Assembly: GCF_051014685.1 (NCBI RefSeq)
Contig: NC_135050.1
Coordinates: 1,178,001-1,242,000 of the forward strand
DNA from: Ptiloglossa arizonensis
Lineage: Eukaryota; Arthropoda; Insecta; Hymenoptera; Colletidae
Length of the DNA: 64,000 bases
Reading direction: 5' to 3'
Shown: positions 37,191 to 48,830 of the stretch, piece after piece
Position numbering within the stretch: position 1 is the first letter of the stretch
Layout: each line of letters starts with the position of its first letter
Position numbers and translations under genes: made by a program
Notes under the pieces: model-generated
Databases searched by the model: none
The model's input: only the letters and a program-made list of their open reading frames with translations
Told to the model about the DNA's origin: nothing

Positions 37191-38980
37191 AAGAAACTCT
37201 GCGACACCGCGCATAAGTACTCAATTCTGATTAATCGGTAATTCGAGCGAGCGCTAATAATCCGTGTCCGCCATTATCGAGAGTTCGGTCGACGCGAAAC
37301 AATCGACTCGAACCAGCAAGACCGCGTCACAAAAACCGACGCAAACGTTTTCGGGAACGTGCGAGTAGGCGTGTACGATGCTTTTTCTGACTTGTGCGGA
37401 TGGTACTGTGCGCATTTACCGGGTTCGCTTTGAAATTCGAATTGTATTCGTCTTTGGTTGAATTACCGAATGTCGCTAAACGTAGAAAGTTTATTTATCC
37501 AAAGTTCGAATCCATTTTATCCGATATATGCATATCAATGGTAGGAAGAGTCGGTTGGTATCTCGGTTACTATCGATTCTATCGCAAATTTTTATCGAAC
37601 AAAAACCTGACAAACTTTATCACCGACAACTTCTGTCATGCGCGTTTGCGCTGAGAAAGCAACGCTAATCGAGTTATCGTAAATTTACGGTTGGCGCTTC
37701 CCAACAGACTTTTTTATTCGATACGCTCGGTATCTTGGTTACTATCGATCCTATCGAAAATTTGTACGAAACGAAGAATTTATAAATTAGTAGACGAAAC
37801 GTAGCGTTTCTGTCTTCATAATATTACTTAGAACGAGGATAAATCGTTTTTATAAACGGAATAGGAAAATGATTCTTGAATCGAACTTCCTTATTGTCTG
37901 TATTTATCGTTCCACTTTTACCAACAATGGTCGAGTAACTTGAAGTATCACGTAAGAAATTTAAATTTCTCAATAAGATCCCGACGGTGTCATCTATTGG
38001 ACGATGCATCGTTTTATTTCACAGATACTTGCTATAGCTTCTTTCGAAAGCACATCTACTCAGCCAAGTACACGTTACCAAATTTTTACGACGAGAATCA
38101 ACGATTGTATTAATAAGTATGATTTCGTACGTCGTTGGACGACTTAGGCAATTTACTACACAATGCTTTCGTCTTAGTGTTTTCAATCATCCTCGGTATA
38201 CGAAATAACGTTTATTTCGTATAAAAGTGCTAAGTATTACATTTTTTATTTTCAAGATTAAAAATTTTATTTTTAAATTATTATAAACTTTTATTTTTCC
38301 GTTTTCACTCACTTTTTAAATATTTTGTTTTAGATTTATAACAAACATTATTATACGGAAGATGTCGCGAAAAGTTGAGTCAAAAACGTTGTATAATAAA
38401 TTTCTCGGATCAATCGACCAATAATTTGCGAAGTCGGAAAACTTTTATCTTAGTAGAGGAAACGTTGGATTTTAGTCAACGTAATAGTCAACAGGTTGTG
38501 AAACTTCATAAATATAAACAGTGGTCCGCGTTAGATACAAATTTAAATCAAATTTATATTCATCTGAGAAACTTCGTAATTTCATTAGTAATACTGTTAC
38601 GAAGATTAAAGAAAATAAAATTTGAATTCAAGTGACGAGTAAATGAAATTCAATCCATTGTAAGTATCTTGTCGCTCTCGCTGAAGAAATATAAACATTT
38701 GTTTGGGACGACTCCTTTATCGAAAACCGATGTAAAAATTGTTACTTGACAACGGGAACTAATTTCTCAGTAATAAGACAGCAATTTCAAGGATTATCTA
38801 TCTATATCGTTTATTCGAATATTTTTATTTATAAATAAGACTTAGGTGGGGCTCGTCAAATCAATCGGTTAACACCTTATAAAGATACGTTATTTCTCTC
38901 GTGCACAATATTTCTCAAAGATTATTCATTATCGCTTGTATCTCTAAAATTGTTGAAGAATCGATCTTAATTTAGCGACA

Positions 38981-39683
38981 ATGTTAACTCGAAAAGAACC
39001 GTACAAATACAATATAAGAAGCAATACAAGTAAACGTATAAATCAGAAAGTCAAAGGGTGGCCTCGGTCAATGTTTCATATATTAGTAGATATTGCTGCA
39101 CGAAATGCATATTCTTTATTTATAACGGTCCATCCGGATTGGACTGTTTCCAAAATGAACGGGCAAAGGATCTTCTTACAGGAGTTAGCCAATGAAATAC
39201 TTAAAAAGCAAATTGATGACAGAAACTTGGACTCGATTGGATTGCAAAAGCGTGTTAATGCGTACCGTAGTAAATATAAGAGGCAAGGGACTAAAAACAA
39301 AACTAACGAAACACGAGTTTCGACTGGAAGGTGCCGGAAATGTGTAACAGAAACGACACATAAAGGAATAAAATGTTATATTTCCAAAGCGAAATCGTGT
39401 CACAAGAAACACACAGATGAATCCTTCCACTTATGTAGATGAATTGAACAAACGAGCACGGTAAATTCGTTTCGAGTTTGTACGATATCGTTGTACAAAA
39501 AAATTCCTCCTATATAGGCACGAGTGATCGCGACGATTGACAAAATTTAATACGTTTCTATTTGTTCGTTTCACTTCTTTACTGACGCGTGACACTGCGA
39601 TTACTTTTCCAATATTTGTTCCCAGAAGTTGTTTTACTCCCTCGGCCGTTAACGTGACGTAGTCAGAGTCCTTCTAGGGTTAA
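38981..39683 (+). pseudogene. piggyBac-family transposase C-terminal fragment with its terminal end
   Basis: A 153-codon frame (38981-39442) matches the C-terminal part of piggyBac transposases: a basic linker, a GWPRSMFHILVDIAARNAY segment (the usual RRWP..fFnmlDia..Na), an FLQELANEIL helix and a cysteine-rich C-terminus (CxxC, then further C/H pairs, ending SFHLC) that in active elements binds the ends. The catalytic DDD core is missing upstream, so the copy is dead. About 230 bases past the stop, CTTCTAGGG (39671-39679) is followed by TTAA (39680-39683), which is exactly the form of a piggyBac terminus and target site. A matching left end was not found; the 5' half appears deleted. The frame is long and uninterrupted, so decay may be fairly recent or the domain may have been kept. 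Confidence 0.75.
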
Positions 39684-40749
39684 ACCGAAGTTACGGAGGC
39701 AGGCGGTTGGCATTACTATTCATTCAACCCTCGTAGTATTCGAGAATGGCTGCCGCCTACGGCTTCTCATTTTCCAAGGTTCGCTCGAAGCGAATCGTAG
39801 CTCGTTGCATGGCCACGTGCTTGCGCTTCTCTGCTTTCGGTCACGTAGGCATGCATCGTTCTTTCTCTCTTGTGCGCGAGAATTCGCAAACATAAGCCGA
39901 CATTATCGATTGGCTCGTTAAGATGTCTGCAGGTGTTCTATATTTATCGAAGGAATGCTGCAACCGCGTGCGTGCGCATATTTTTTTTTTTTGCTCACAC
40001 TTTTTTCTCTTCCTTTTTTTCTTTTTTTTTTTACGTAATTTTCCCTCTCTCTTTCTCTCTTGTAACACGTGCTTGGCCGTTTGAAGAGGATCAGGACAAT
40101 TGGATAAATGTATTTAAACCGATTCGTTCCGGGTGTTCGACGATACACGGCGGTAATACGGTAAAGCACCTGCATCCTCGAACAATAGTGGCGCTCATAT
40201 ATGGAGGTCGTTGCAGCGGAGAAGGGAATTGCATCGATCAACGATAAATTATGGCTGCGTGAGATACCGGCGTCAATCCGACCGACAATGACCGCCGTTG
40301 CATCGAACGCAATAAACATCTCTCCCTCCCTCCTCTTCCCCCTCTTTTAGTCTATTTCTTTCTCGAATAGCGATGTGTAAACGCAAACTCGATCTCGTGC
40401 TTCTTTTTCTTCGGCTTGACACAGATATTTCCCCCGTTTACGTTTCTGCTTATCGTAAATCGAAACGAAGGTCCTTCGATATGCTCGCGGAGCGTTTCAA
40501 TCGTTCCGTGTACCAGTCTCGATCCTCTTACCACTTTGATGCGCGAAATCGTTTCGAATCGGCGAAGAACGCGACCGGTAAACCGTGAACACGTGATATC
40601 GATGAAATTCGAACGCAACCTGCAAAACGTTTTCACCGTGTATTTGCGGTACGTACGCGAAACGACGCTCGCGTGTGTCGATTTACCCAGGTGTTTCCCA
40701 GGTTGAGTCGATAAATGTCTAATCCGAATCTTGCGAACGGTATTACGTA

Positions 40750-40870
40750 TAGAGAGAAAGATCAGTCCCAGGTTAGAGGGACTACGGTACCACGTGCAAG
40801 TGGAACGTGGACAGTGTCGATTAATCTTTGTTCGATAGTAGACTTCACGAAGGTTGACCGAATCGTCCGA
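40750..40870 (+). repeat. dispersed repeat, copy 1 (partner at 48077-48205)
   Basis: It shares the ordered words AGAGAAAGA, GGTACCACG, GGACAGTGTCGA, TAAT(C/T)TTTGTT and ACGAAGG(T/C)TGA with the copy at 48 kb in the same orientation, over about 120 bases. Class unknown. Confidence 0.7.
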
Positions 40871-42445
40871 GCCGGTACGACCGGTAATCCCTTCCATGAT
40901 CGACCTTTCGTTTCAGAGAAATATCGATTTTTTCTTCGACTATCTCTCTCCCGTCGTTTCCTTAAATGTAGGAATGTTTGTTCCGAGAGAACGTAACGAT
41001 TCCGTGGGAAAAATTTCAATTACGAACGCAAGAGGGATTAGATAGGAGGAGTAAACAAAACAAGAGGTCGCTGAGCTATCATTTTGATTTTGTACGTGTA
41101 GAATGATTATCGAAAGAACGCTACGAACAACGACCGTGTACCTTTCCTTTCACAAAATCGCGAGTTAATGATATCACGTGTCGTCCCACGCACAAATTTA
41201 TTATTTTACGGCACAATTGAAATTTTCCACTCGCGGAATCTTTTTTGCGTCTTAAGAGGGTATGCCAAAAGCGTTCGTCCTTTATTTCTACCGCGGATGA
41301 TATCACATATGCGACAAACAAATCTCAAGAACGTCTTCGAGGTTGCGCTGATCAATGTTCGACCATGGCATCCGTTTCTAACTGTGGAAATTGCGATCGT
41401 TGTCGAAGTAACGCGAATTTGAAATAATTCGCTCGGAACTGCTTTCGATTGAATTGATCGATTCTTTTTTTATAACATACGGTCAACATCTTTAAATAAT
41501 AAGATCACAAAAGCGCGGAACAAAGGTATTAGCGATTGTCAGTATTTTTGAACTCTTTGAGTGGAAACGACGAGTCTCGTTCGCGCGAGTTCTCCGTGCC
41601 AAACTCAACATTGACGGGCTATACCCGCCATAATATTCGACGTGTTTAGTTACAATATTGGGAGTTTCTGCAAACAAGGTAGGTATTTGAAGCAAATTAC
41701 GAAATAATTCTACATTGCATTTGTTTATTGTAGACGACAGTGTAGAGCGTACTGTTTCGCGACAATTGCGCGCGCAGAGATCGATCGATCGAAACGCGAG
41801 ATTTTAAATATTTCGAACGAAGGAACATTCGATGTTTCGCCACTTTGGAAATAAAGAGCTCGTATCGTTCCACGGTTAGAAAAAACCACAGTTTAGGTAA
41901 CAAAATTGGACGACTACTTATCGAACAATCTAATACGATCGTCGAGCTTTCGTGTGTTTGGTCACGCGTTAATCTTCGTGCAACGACTTCCGGTTCACCC
42001 GTGAAATTATGAAAGCCGGACAGTTGGCTGAGTCACGAGTAGTTCAAACGTATCAATTAATAAAGGAATTTCCCATCGGGAGTAACACGTGACGCGAGGG
42101 GAACCTCGGTGTTTCGTTGGGCAGCCTCGCTCTTGTGTACACGCATCTTTCGTCATAATCCGGCGTTTACGACGCTCGGAGATAATGGTTTCGGACCGAG
42201 GAGAAACGGGCGGAAAATTTCGACGATAAAGCGGTACGTGTCGCGATAAGGTTCCAGCCGTAGCGCCGCGATCCAATTTCATCGCTACTCACGAAAATTC
42301 CGTTCCGCTAACAACGCGTCGTTTATTGCTTTTTATTGGCAATAGTCGGGGCCCATGGCCTGCGTAATTCCGACGACGTGCTTCGAGGGACGTTCAGTGT
42401 CGTTGGAGAAAAAGTGAGAGTTACCTTGGCTGTCCCCACTGCTCG

Positions 42446-42500
42446 TGTTCGAGTGTGTGCGCGTGCGCGTGCGCGTGCCCATGCGCATTCGTGTGCGCGC
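42446..42500. repeat. alternating GT/GC purine-pyrimidine tract
   Basis: A run of GTGTGTGCGCGTGCGCGTGC type, continuing with CATGCGCAT and GTGCGCGCG. Such sequence can adopt Z-DNA. Confidence 0.75.
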
Positions 42501-43726
42501 GTCGCGAGGGACTTCCATGCCCGATGAATGCGCGTGCACACGTGTGTGAGTGGGCGTGGAAAATAGTACAGCGATTTTATTAGTAGCGGGAAGGATGATT
42601 CATTGCGGAAAACTTTAAATTGTTGAAACGTAGGAGAATGCGGTGAGATGAACATTTCGCGTCGGTGTCTCTACGCACTTGGTTGGTTCCATGCGACAAT
42701 GTTCGATGACGTTCGTTCTAGATCATTCGCGTTGTTGATAGCGTCGCGCTCGTAAACACGGGAAGTATTCCTCTTGAGTTACTACAGGGATTATTGCGGA
42801 TTTTACGTCTACGCATTAAGAGCTTCGACGTTGTTTGTTTTCTACAGAACTGATGTAATGCTCGGAACTCGTGTTTGTCTTTTGCACGAGTTATTGCAGA
42901 AAGTCTTCCGGATTTCTCGTCGATACAACATTGGTTTGATTGTCTATGGATTAACGGTGGTTACATTGTACGAAACTAACGTAACCCGTCTAATTTTTGT
43001 TTTATTAACGTTGTAAAATATTTTCCAAGTACTCGTGTTCATTTTTTACACGAGTTTCGTTTTTGATACGATACATCGATGGCGGATAAAAATAGAGTCC
43101 ATCCGGTTTATTGGTTTCGTTCTACTGTACAATCATTGGGAAAAATATTCGATCGAATAAAACGATTCGTATTTATCCTTATTTAAGCTAGTTTAACGAT
43201 TTTTTGTAAATGAAAATAATAAACGTGCAGTATATATTGTATAATCTTAGATAAAGCGAGTTTTGAAAGACTGGTTCGAATGGCTGACGTGATTCCCGTC
43301 ATTCTGCTTACGCGAAACGAAAAAACTAAACAGCATCTTGATCGGTACAAACGTGACTATGACACGAACTATGCTGGAAAAAATTTCAAAGATTAAAAAA
43401 ATAGGGACTTTTAAAGTGCGAATATCAATTTTTCCTGTCTTCGTCGCCTATATCGTGCTAGCAAAAATTGAAAAACATCAAATTTTGAAATTTATAGTTC
43501 GTACAATAAAGGGATATCTACTGAAGTTTCTCTCGAAATTTGTAGAAATTGGTCAATTAAAACTTAAGATATATTTTCAGCCAGTTTAGAAAATGCAACT
43601 TCGAGAAAAACGCGTTTAAAGTTTTCCTTACGCAAGCTCCGAGCCGTACATTGCTCTCTTCGAACGTCTATAACTTCGTTAATTTTACAGACTCGAAGAA
43701 ATCCTTTTGCATTGACATTTTCAAAG

Positions 43727-44082
43727 ACGTATATTTCGAGAAAAGATACATAAAAAGAAAAAAGAAATCGATCTTTTCGAAATTCTAGACCGGAATACCT
43801 TTTTAGGTGTTAAAAATACGATGATTACTTTCACGAGAAATTCGCAAGACTCGTTTCGACAAAAGAAAGCAAGTCATCTGTGATCGTTAATTTTACGAAC
43901 TTGAGAAAATTTTGCATGTACACGTATATCACGTAAAGATATACATAAAAAATGGAAACCGATTTTTCGAAATTCTAGACCGGAACATCTCCTTAGCGGT
44001 TAAAAATACGACTATTTTCACAAGAAATTTGCAAGTCTCGGTTTGATAAAAAAAAAAACAAGTCATCGGTGATCGTGCACGC
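43727..44082. repeat. two-copy tandem duplication, 189-190 base period
   Basis: Landmark words CGAAATTCTAGACCGGAA, GTTAAAAATACGA and CAAGTCATC recur 189-190 bases apart (43778/43968 and 43870/44059), with many point changes between copies. The left flank from about 43600 may belong to the same unclassified repeat. Confidence 0.85.
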
Positions 44083-44604
44083 GCGACTTTTCTTTCGTCG
44101 ATTCGATGTTTTCGCCTTTTTAACCGTGGTCGGAGCGAGTCAAGGTTTCGGCTCGCGGCTACGCGAAATCGGGGTCGCCGCGGACAGATTTAACTGCGCC
44201 AGTGAAACTATTTGTAGGATTATGAAATGCACTCGGTGGCCGTTGCACGCGGGATAACGAGCCCGTGTTCTGTGTCCGTGGCGGTGCGGATGAAATCGTT
44301 TCTCACAGTCGGCTTGTTATTTATTAATCTTCGATTCGCTACCTAGAACTTCCCGCGAGCGCTCGAACGTTCTCGCGGACTCGCGCGCGTAGTATTTAGA
44401 ACGAGCGGAGCGTTTGCCAAAGCGATTCGTCGATGTTGTCTCGGTGAGGATTGGGAACCGATGGTTCGCGAGAAGCGATAGAACGTAGAAAAAAATCGAT
44501 GCAAAGCACACGACGAGAACGATCGTGGGCGCGAAAGGCGTAGAATTACTCGAGAAAATAGCTCTCCTTGATCAGATTCCGTTTCTATCGACGATATCGT
44601 TGTC

Positions 44605-44632
44605 GGGGGGGGGGGGGGGGGGGGGGGGGGGG
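44605..44632. repeat. 28-base poly-G run
   Basis: An uninterrupted G homopolymer, rare in insect DNA. It could form a G-quadruplex, and its exact length is likely to be unreliable in any assembly. Confidence 0.95.
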
Positions 44633-45826
44633 ACGACGACTCGAGGAATATGTTAAAATAAAAGTGATTTTCTATAACGATTTTCTATAAAATTTTTTTC
44701 CAACGTAAAACCTCGATGAAACTTTCCATCGTTTTCTATATAGATTCTCTAACATTTCAAGGTGTATAGTATAATTTTTTTTTTCGTTACAATTTATCGA
44801 CGTTTCGAAATATAATAAATGTCATTCTCCATGTACCTTCCTGTCTACGGTGTACAGTTTAGTATTTTTTAACATCGATCTAGAATAAAGAATCAAATGA
44901 AATTTTTTTTCGCAGTAGAATTGCGCTTCGTATGAATCTCTCTCGAAATTCCAAAGAAATTTCAAAATCGTGTATTATCGTTAATCTTATATTTTTTAAA
45001 CAAGATTTGGGTTCGTACGAAAAAGATTTCGTTTGATTTGTGATTCTAGATCGATATAAAAGAATGTTGAACTTCGCATCGTCGACAGGAAGGTCCATGG
45101 AGAATAATATTTATTACTTTGCAAAACGTCAATAAATTGTAACAAAAAAAGAAGCAATTTATAACTTGGAATGTTAAAGAATATATATGGAAATTGTCGG
45201 GAAGTTTCATCGTAGTTTCGTGTTATACAGAAATTTCCAAAAATTACTCTTAACGTTTTATCACGCGACACGAGAGAAAGACAAACGCCCGCAAACGCTC
45301 TAAACGCGAGTTTCTACCTAACCGACATTGGACAACGTACGACAACGTCACACCAGACAAAGCACAGTTCCATCGAGGCAACATTTAGGCAACGTGTCGT
45401 ATGCAACAATGACGCTTATTTCAACGAATAGTTTTCTTCTCCGCCATCTTGTTTTTGTTTCCCTTTTCACCTTCGATTATTCATTAGCTATCACCGCTAT
45501 TGTTTCTAAAGACACTATTGTAATTGATGTTGCTCCGGTGAAATTGGTTTCGTCGCATAACGCATAAAAGCAGGTGACTTTGGACGATACGAGTCGCCTA
45601 AGTGAAAACCCGCCTTTATTCGACAACTTGTTGTCACCGTGGATGATATTTCAGGGAAACGGGATCAATTGTTGCGCAATATGCGGGCCATTGCCTCGTC
45701 GAATGTTTTCTGTTTCGTAGGATAAAGAATGATCAACAAATGACGTGGCCATACGCGAAAGGTTTCACGCTTTCACTTTCGAAAAGATGTAGAATTGCAT
45801 CGACTGTTCGATCCACGAAAGATGTA

Positions 45827-46739
45827 CAGTCTGTCTCGCAAAAGCGTGTCGCTGATATTTTTTTAAATATGATTTTTTTCGTAAAAAACTTCACACAAAC
45901 CGAGTACACGTCTAAAACACTAATACGTTCTTACTTTAAGAGGGAGTCGAATCTCCTCCATTAGCAATAATGGCTTGACATCTCCTTGGCATGCTTTCTA
46001 TCAATTTTTTTGTCTATGTTACGGATAGCGATCTCCATATTTCACAAATATGGTCTACCAGGGTTCTTAATTTTAATATATTGTTTCCTTTTAAGTTTGT
46101 GCTTTATTAGGAACCATACATTTTCGTTTGTATTTGCATCAGGGGACTGGGACGGCTAATCCAATACGATAAGTGATCCGTTTGCCGTTTTCTATTCTCC
46201 ACAGATGCGACTTCTGTGTTTTGGATCGTTATCTTCTTACAAAATCTACGCGTTTTCGGTTTGAACGAACCAACATTTCACCGATGAAAGAAGCACCCTT
46301 TAATACAGTTTCAATATTTACGCAACGAAAGTGTTGGATTTTTAGCAAAAAGTCCGAGGATCGCTTTCTCTGATGGTGATAGTTCGCTTTAAACCACGAT
46401 TTGGAAAATCATCGACACTTTTCGTTTCCTTGTACCTATCTAACCACTTCTTAACGAACTGTGGTGACTTGTGCAAGTATTTTGTAGTACTTGCAAAACT
46501 CATTTTTGGCCCTTTTGTGCGACTACACAGGAAAACCGCCTCAAACCGTTTTGCGTACGCAGCACTCATCTCGGAAAGATCTGTTCTCGACAACGATAGA
46601 AACGAATTTGATAGATATTTAGCCAACGTGTATTCGAGAGGACCGTATACGTTTAGATGATCACGGTCTCCACTTCTGTGGGTGTAAAATTTGGAAAATA
46701 ACCACGTTCTTCGCCGATACGTTCTTATAGGACAGATTG
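45827..46739 (-). mobile_element. Tc1-like DNA transposon, decayed, with both inverted ends
   Basis: About 913 bases bounded by inverted ends that match at about 20 of 26 positions (left CAGTCTGTCTCGC; right ending GGACAGATTG) and flanked by TA, the Tc1/mariner target. On the minus strand a 94-codon frame (46626-46342) encodes the paired-type helix-turn-helix region (KSPQFVKKWLDRYKETKSVDD). Further on, in shifted frames with stops, come NDPKHRS (around 46230, second catalytic Asp), SQSPDANTNENVW (third catalytic acid) and LIESMPRRCQAIIANGG (C-terminus). The stretch holding the first catalytic Asp is missing and the element is shorter than intact Tc1s of about 1.3-1.6 kb. It is inactive. Confidence 0.85.
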
Positions 46740-47577
46740 TAATATTGAATCGCGACTGGCAACTTCAACTCGCGAAAAAACACGGCGCACATCCGTGTTG
46801 AAGAGATCGAGTTTAGTTCGTGCAAAAACTTATTCGACCGTTAAAAACTCGCAAGATTTAGTTTACGAGAAAACGTAGTTCTACGTTGAGGAGTCCTAGT
46901 TTTAGCTCGTGGAAGGACACGGTACCACGTCAAAGTAATACCTCGAGCAGTGGAAACGTTCGAGTGGTTCGAAGGAATGAGAAAAATTGGCAAGCAGAGT
47001 TGAGAAAATTAGGCCAAAAATTTGTTTCTAGTCGATTCGTGTTCGATTTTTTATTTTCGACCCGATTTTGTCCGAAATAAAAGTCCTCTGCTTTCAATTT
47101 CACTCGTGGAGGAGTAAAACCACTCTTTCTATAGAGTTTTTCAATAAGAACGACGTAACTTTGAATCGTCACAACCGCATGTTTGTTATTGAATTGTCAG
47201 AGTCGTGTGATATTTGTATTCGGTAGTGCTTTGCAAATCGATCGAAAGACGGTTGCTAAGACTCGCAATTCGTCGTTTAGCGGAAAAAAATTCCAAGACA
47301 CCGATTTGGTTGTCGATCGACTCGTTCCAACGTGTATCGACTAGATCAACGCGGTGCAAGAAGCCAAAAGAATATTTTCACTGGATGGGAAAATGTTAAC
47401 GAGAATCCAAATTTATTGATTCCACGACGTTGTCAAGAATTGGGCGTTCCTTGGACTTTTGCATCACGTTTATACCTCTAAACGCAATCTTGATGAATTT
47501 ATAAATAATATTGCACTTTGTGTACATTGTTATCGAATGTATTTTCATATAAAAGAAGTACCAGATTATCGTTCGTG

Positions 47578-47688
47578 GTTTTTATTTTACTTCGATTCCA
47601 AAATAACATTTTATTTTATTTCAATACCGAAATAATATTGTATTTTACATTCGATTACAAAATAATTTTTTATTTTATTTCATTTCGA
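47578..47688. repeat. degenerate AT-rich tandem repeat
   Basis: Three units of the form TTCGATT(C/A)CAAAATAA followed by TTTTATTTTATTTC, about 35 bases apart. Confidence 0.65.
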
Positions 47689-48076
47689 AAGTTCTATCGT
47701 ATTGGAAATCTCTTTAGATACGATTTAAGAAATAAGGTCCATAAGCAAGTATCGAAATTCTATCGCAGCTAGGAAAATTCGAATAGCTCGAAGCGTTCGA
47801 CTTCTGTATAATATGGGTTCGTATAACACGGTAAACGAATTGCGACAATCTTCGCGTAACACGGTACAGACAGTTCCAAGTAAAGCAACACACGGGAATC
47901 CCTAGTTGTGTAAGCACCTCGATACGGATAAGCGCGTTATTACGCAGTGGTTTTGCGTTATTGCATCAATTTAGTTACTTTTAGAAATCACCGGTCGCAT
48001 CGGTATCACTTCGTAACGAACAGTACCTTCACATTTTGCACGAGCTATAATTTATGTTATACGTGGACATATTGTA

Positions 48077-48205
48077 TTCTAGGGAGAAAGAAAGATCGAT
48101 CTCGGAGTAAGGGGAATGTGGTACCACGAGTGAGTAGAATGCGGACAGTGTCGAGTAATTTTTGTTAGTCGCTGGCCTTACGAAGGCTGATCAAAATGTA
48201 CGGTT
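48077..48205 (+). repeat. dispersed repeat, copy 2 (partner at 40750-40870)
   Basis: Same ordered words as copy 1 in the same orientation: GGGAGAAAGA, GGTACCACG, GGACAGTGTCGA, TTTTTGTT and ACGAAGGCTGA. Confidence 0.7.
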
Positions 48206-48655
48206 CGATACAATGCAGAATCCCTATTGGTTCGTTTTTTCGTTCTTCCTACTCGACTTGATTCGACAAATCGAAGAGAAATTTTAGAATCGAATCGTGT
48301 CTTGCGAAAAATGTTTAAGCCGAGTTGAGAATCGGTTTCACAGATATGGGGGATCTTGGTAATTAAAATTCGTTGCACACTTCTAGGTACAAATTTATGG
48401 TACTTGAAATTTAATTTGAAGCTTCGTTTCATCGGTAGATTGTATTATGGATCGAATATTGACCGAGTATCTTTGAAAAAATTTTAAAAAATTTGGATCT
48501 TCGTCCACTATACTTTGGTCATTTGACTCTCAATTTGTAATCAACGACCAAGAAATCTTTAAATTTTGTTTATAAGAAACGAAAAATTTCTCTAGTATAG
48601 CAGTAGATCTCACAAACTACTCTAACGAATTCTGAGTAAAAAAGTTCCAAGATCC

Positions 48656-48830
48656 GGTTGTCCTAAAACTTGACAGTTTTAAGATATTTTACTTCGTAGG
48701 TTCCGTTACTTTTATTACGAAACATGCGAAGATACGTTCGGTACTTGGAATGTAAACAAATAGCGGATAAGTAATAGGACGAACGAAATAAAGTATCCTA
48801 AAAACCGTAAGTTTTAGGACAACTGCATTT
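48656..48830. mobile_element. MITE with about 40-base inverted ends (GTTGTCCTAAAACTT family)
   Basis: The left end GGTTGTCCTAAAACTTGAC and the complement of the right end (GCAGTTGTCCTAAAACTTAC) agree, and similarity continues through (G/T)TTTTA(A/G)GATA(T/C)TTTA(C/T)TTCG to about 40 bases. The interior is about 95 bases with no frame. The termini resemble Tc1/mariner ends but the class is not certain. Confidence 0.7.

Larger units (their letters stand above)
31176..38980. other. intronic or intergenic DNA with scattered repeats
   Basis: No recognisable exon. It contains a two-copy tandem repeat (32200-32467), an ATT microsatellite (35273-35298), a GC-rich patch at 36.3-36.85 kb, a TACAGGGTG-type repeat end near 36940 and mariner-MITE relics at 37096-37190 (separate entries). 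Confidence 0.5.
39684..45826. other. intronic or intergenic DNA with several repeat types
   Basis: No recognisable exon. Pyrimidine-rich runs lie near 39980-40060. A dispersed repeat copy lies at 40750-40870, an alternating purine-pyrimidine tract at 42446-42500, a tandem duplication at 43727-44082 and a poly-G run at 44605-44632 (separate entries). Confidence 0.5.

Noticed and set aside
38375..38635. 86-codon plus-strand frame as the N-terminal part of the piggyBac transposase
   Set aside because: It lacks piggyBac N-terminal or catalytic motifs and is separated from the C-terminal fragment by stops in all frames.
43270..43300. GGTTCGAAT word resembling a tRNA B box
   Set aside because: No matching A box at the right distance and no cloverleaf could be folded. 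I found no supportable tRNA in the window.
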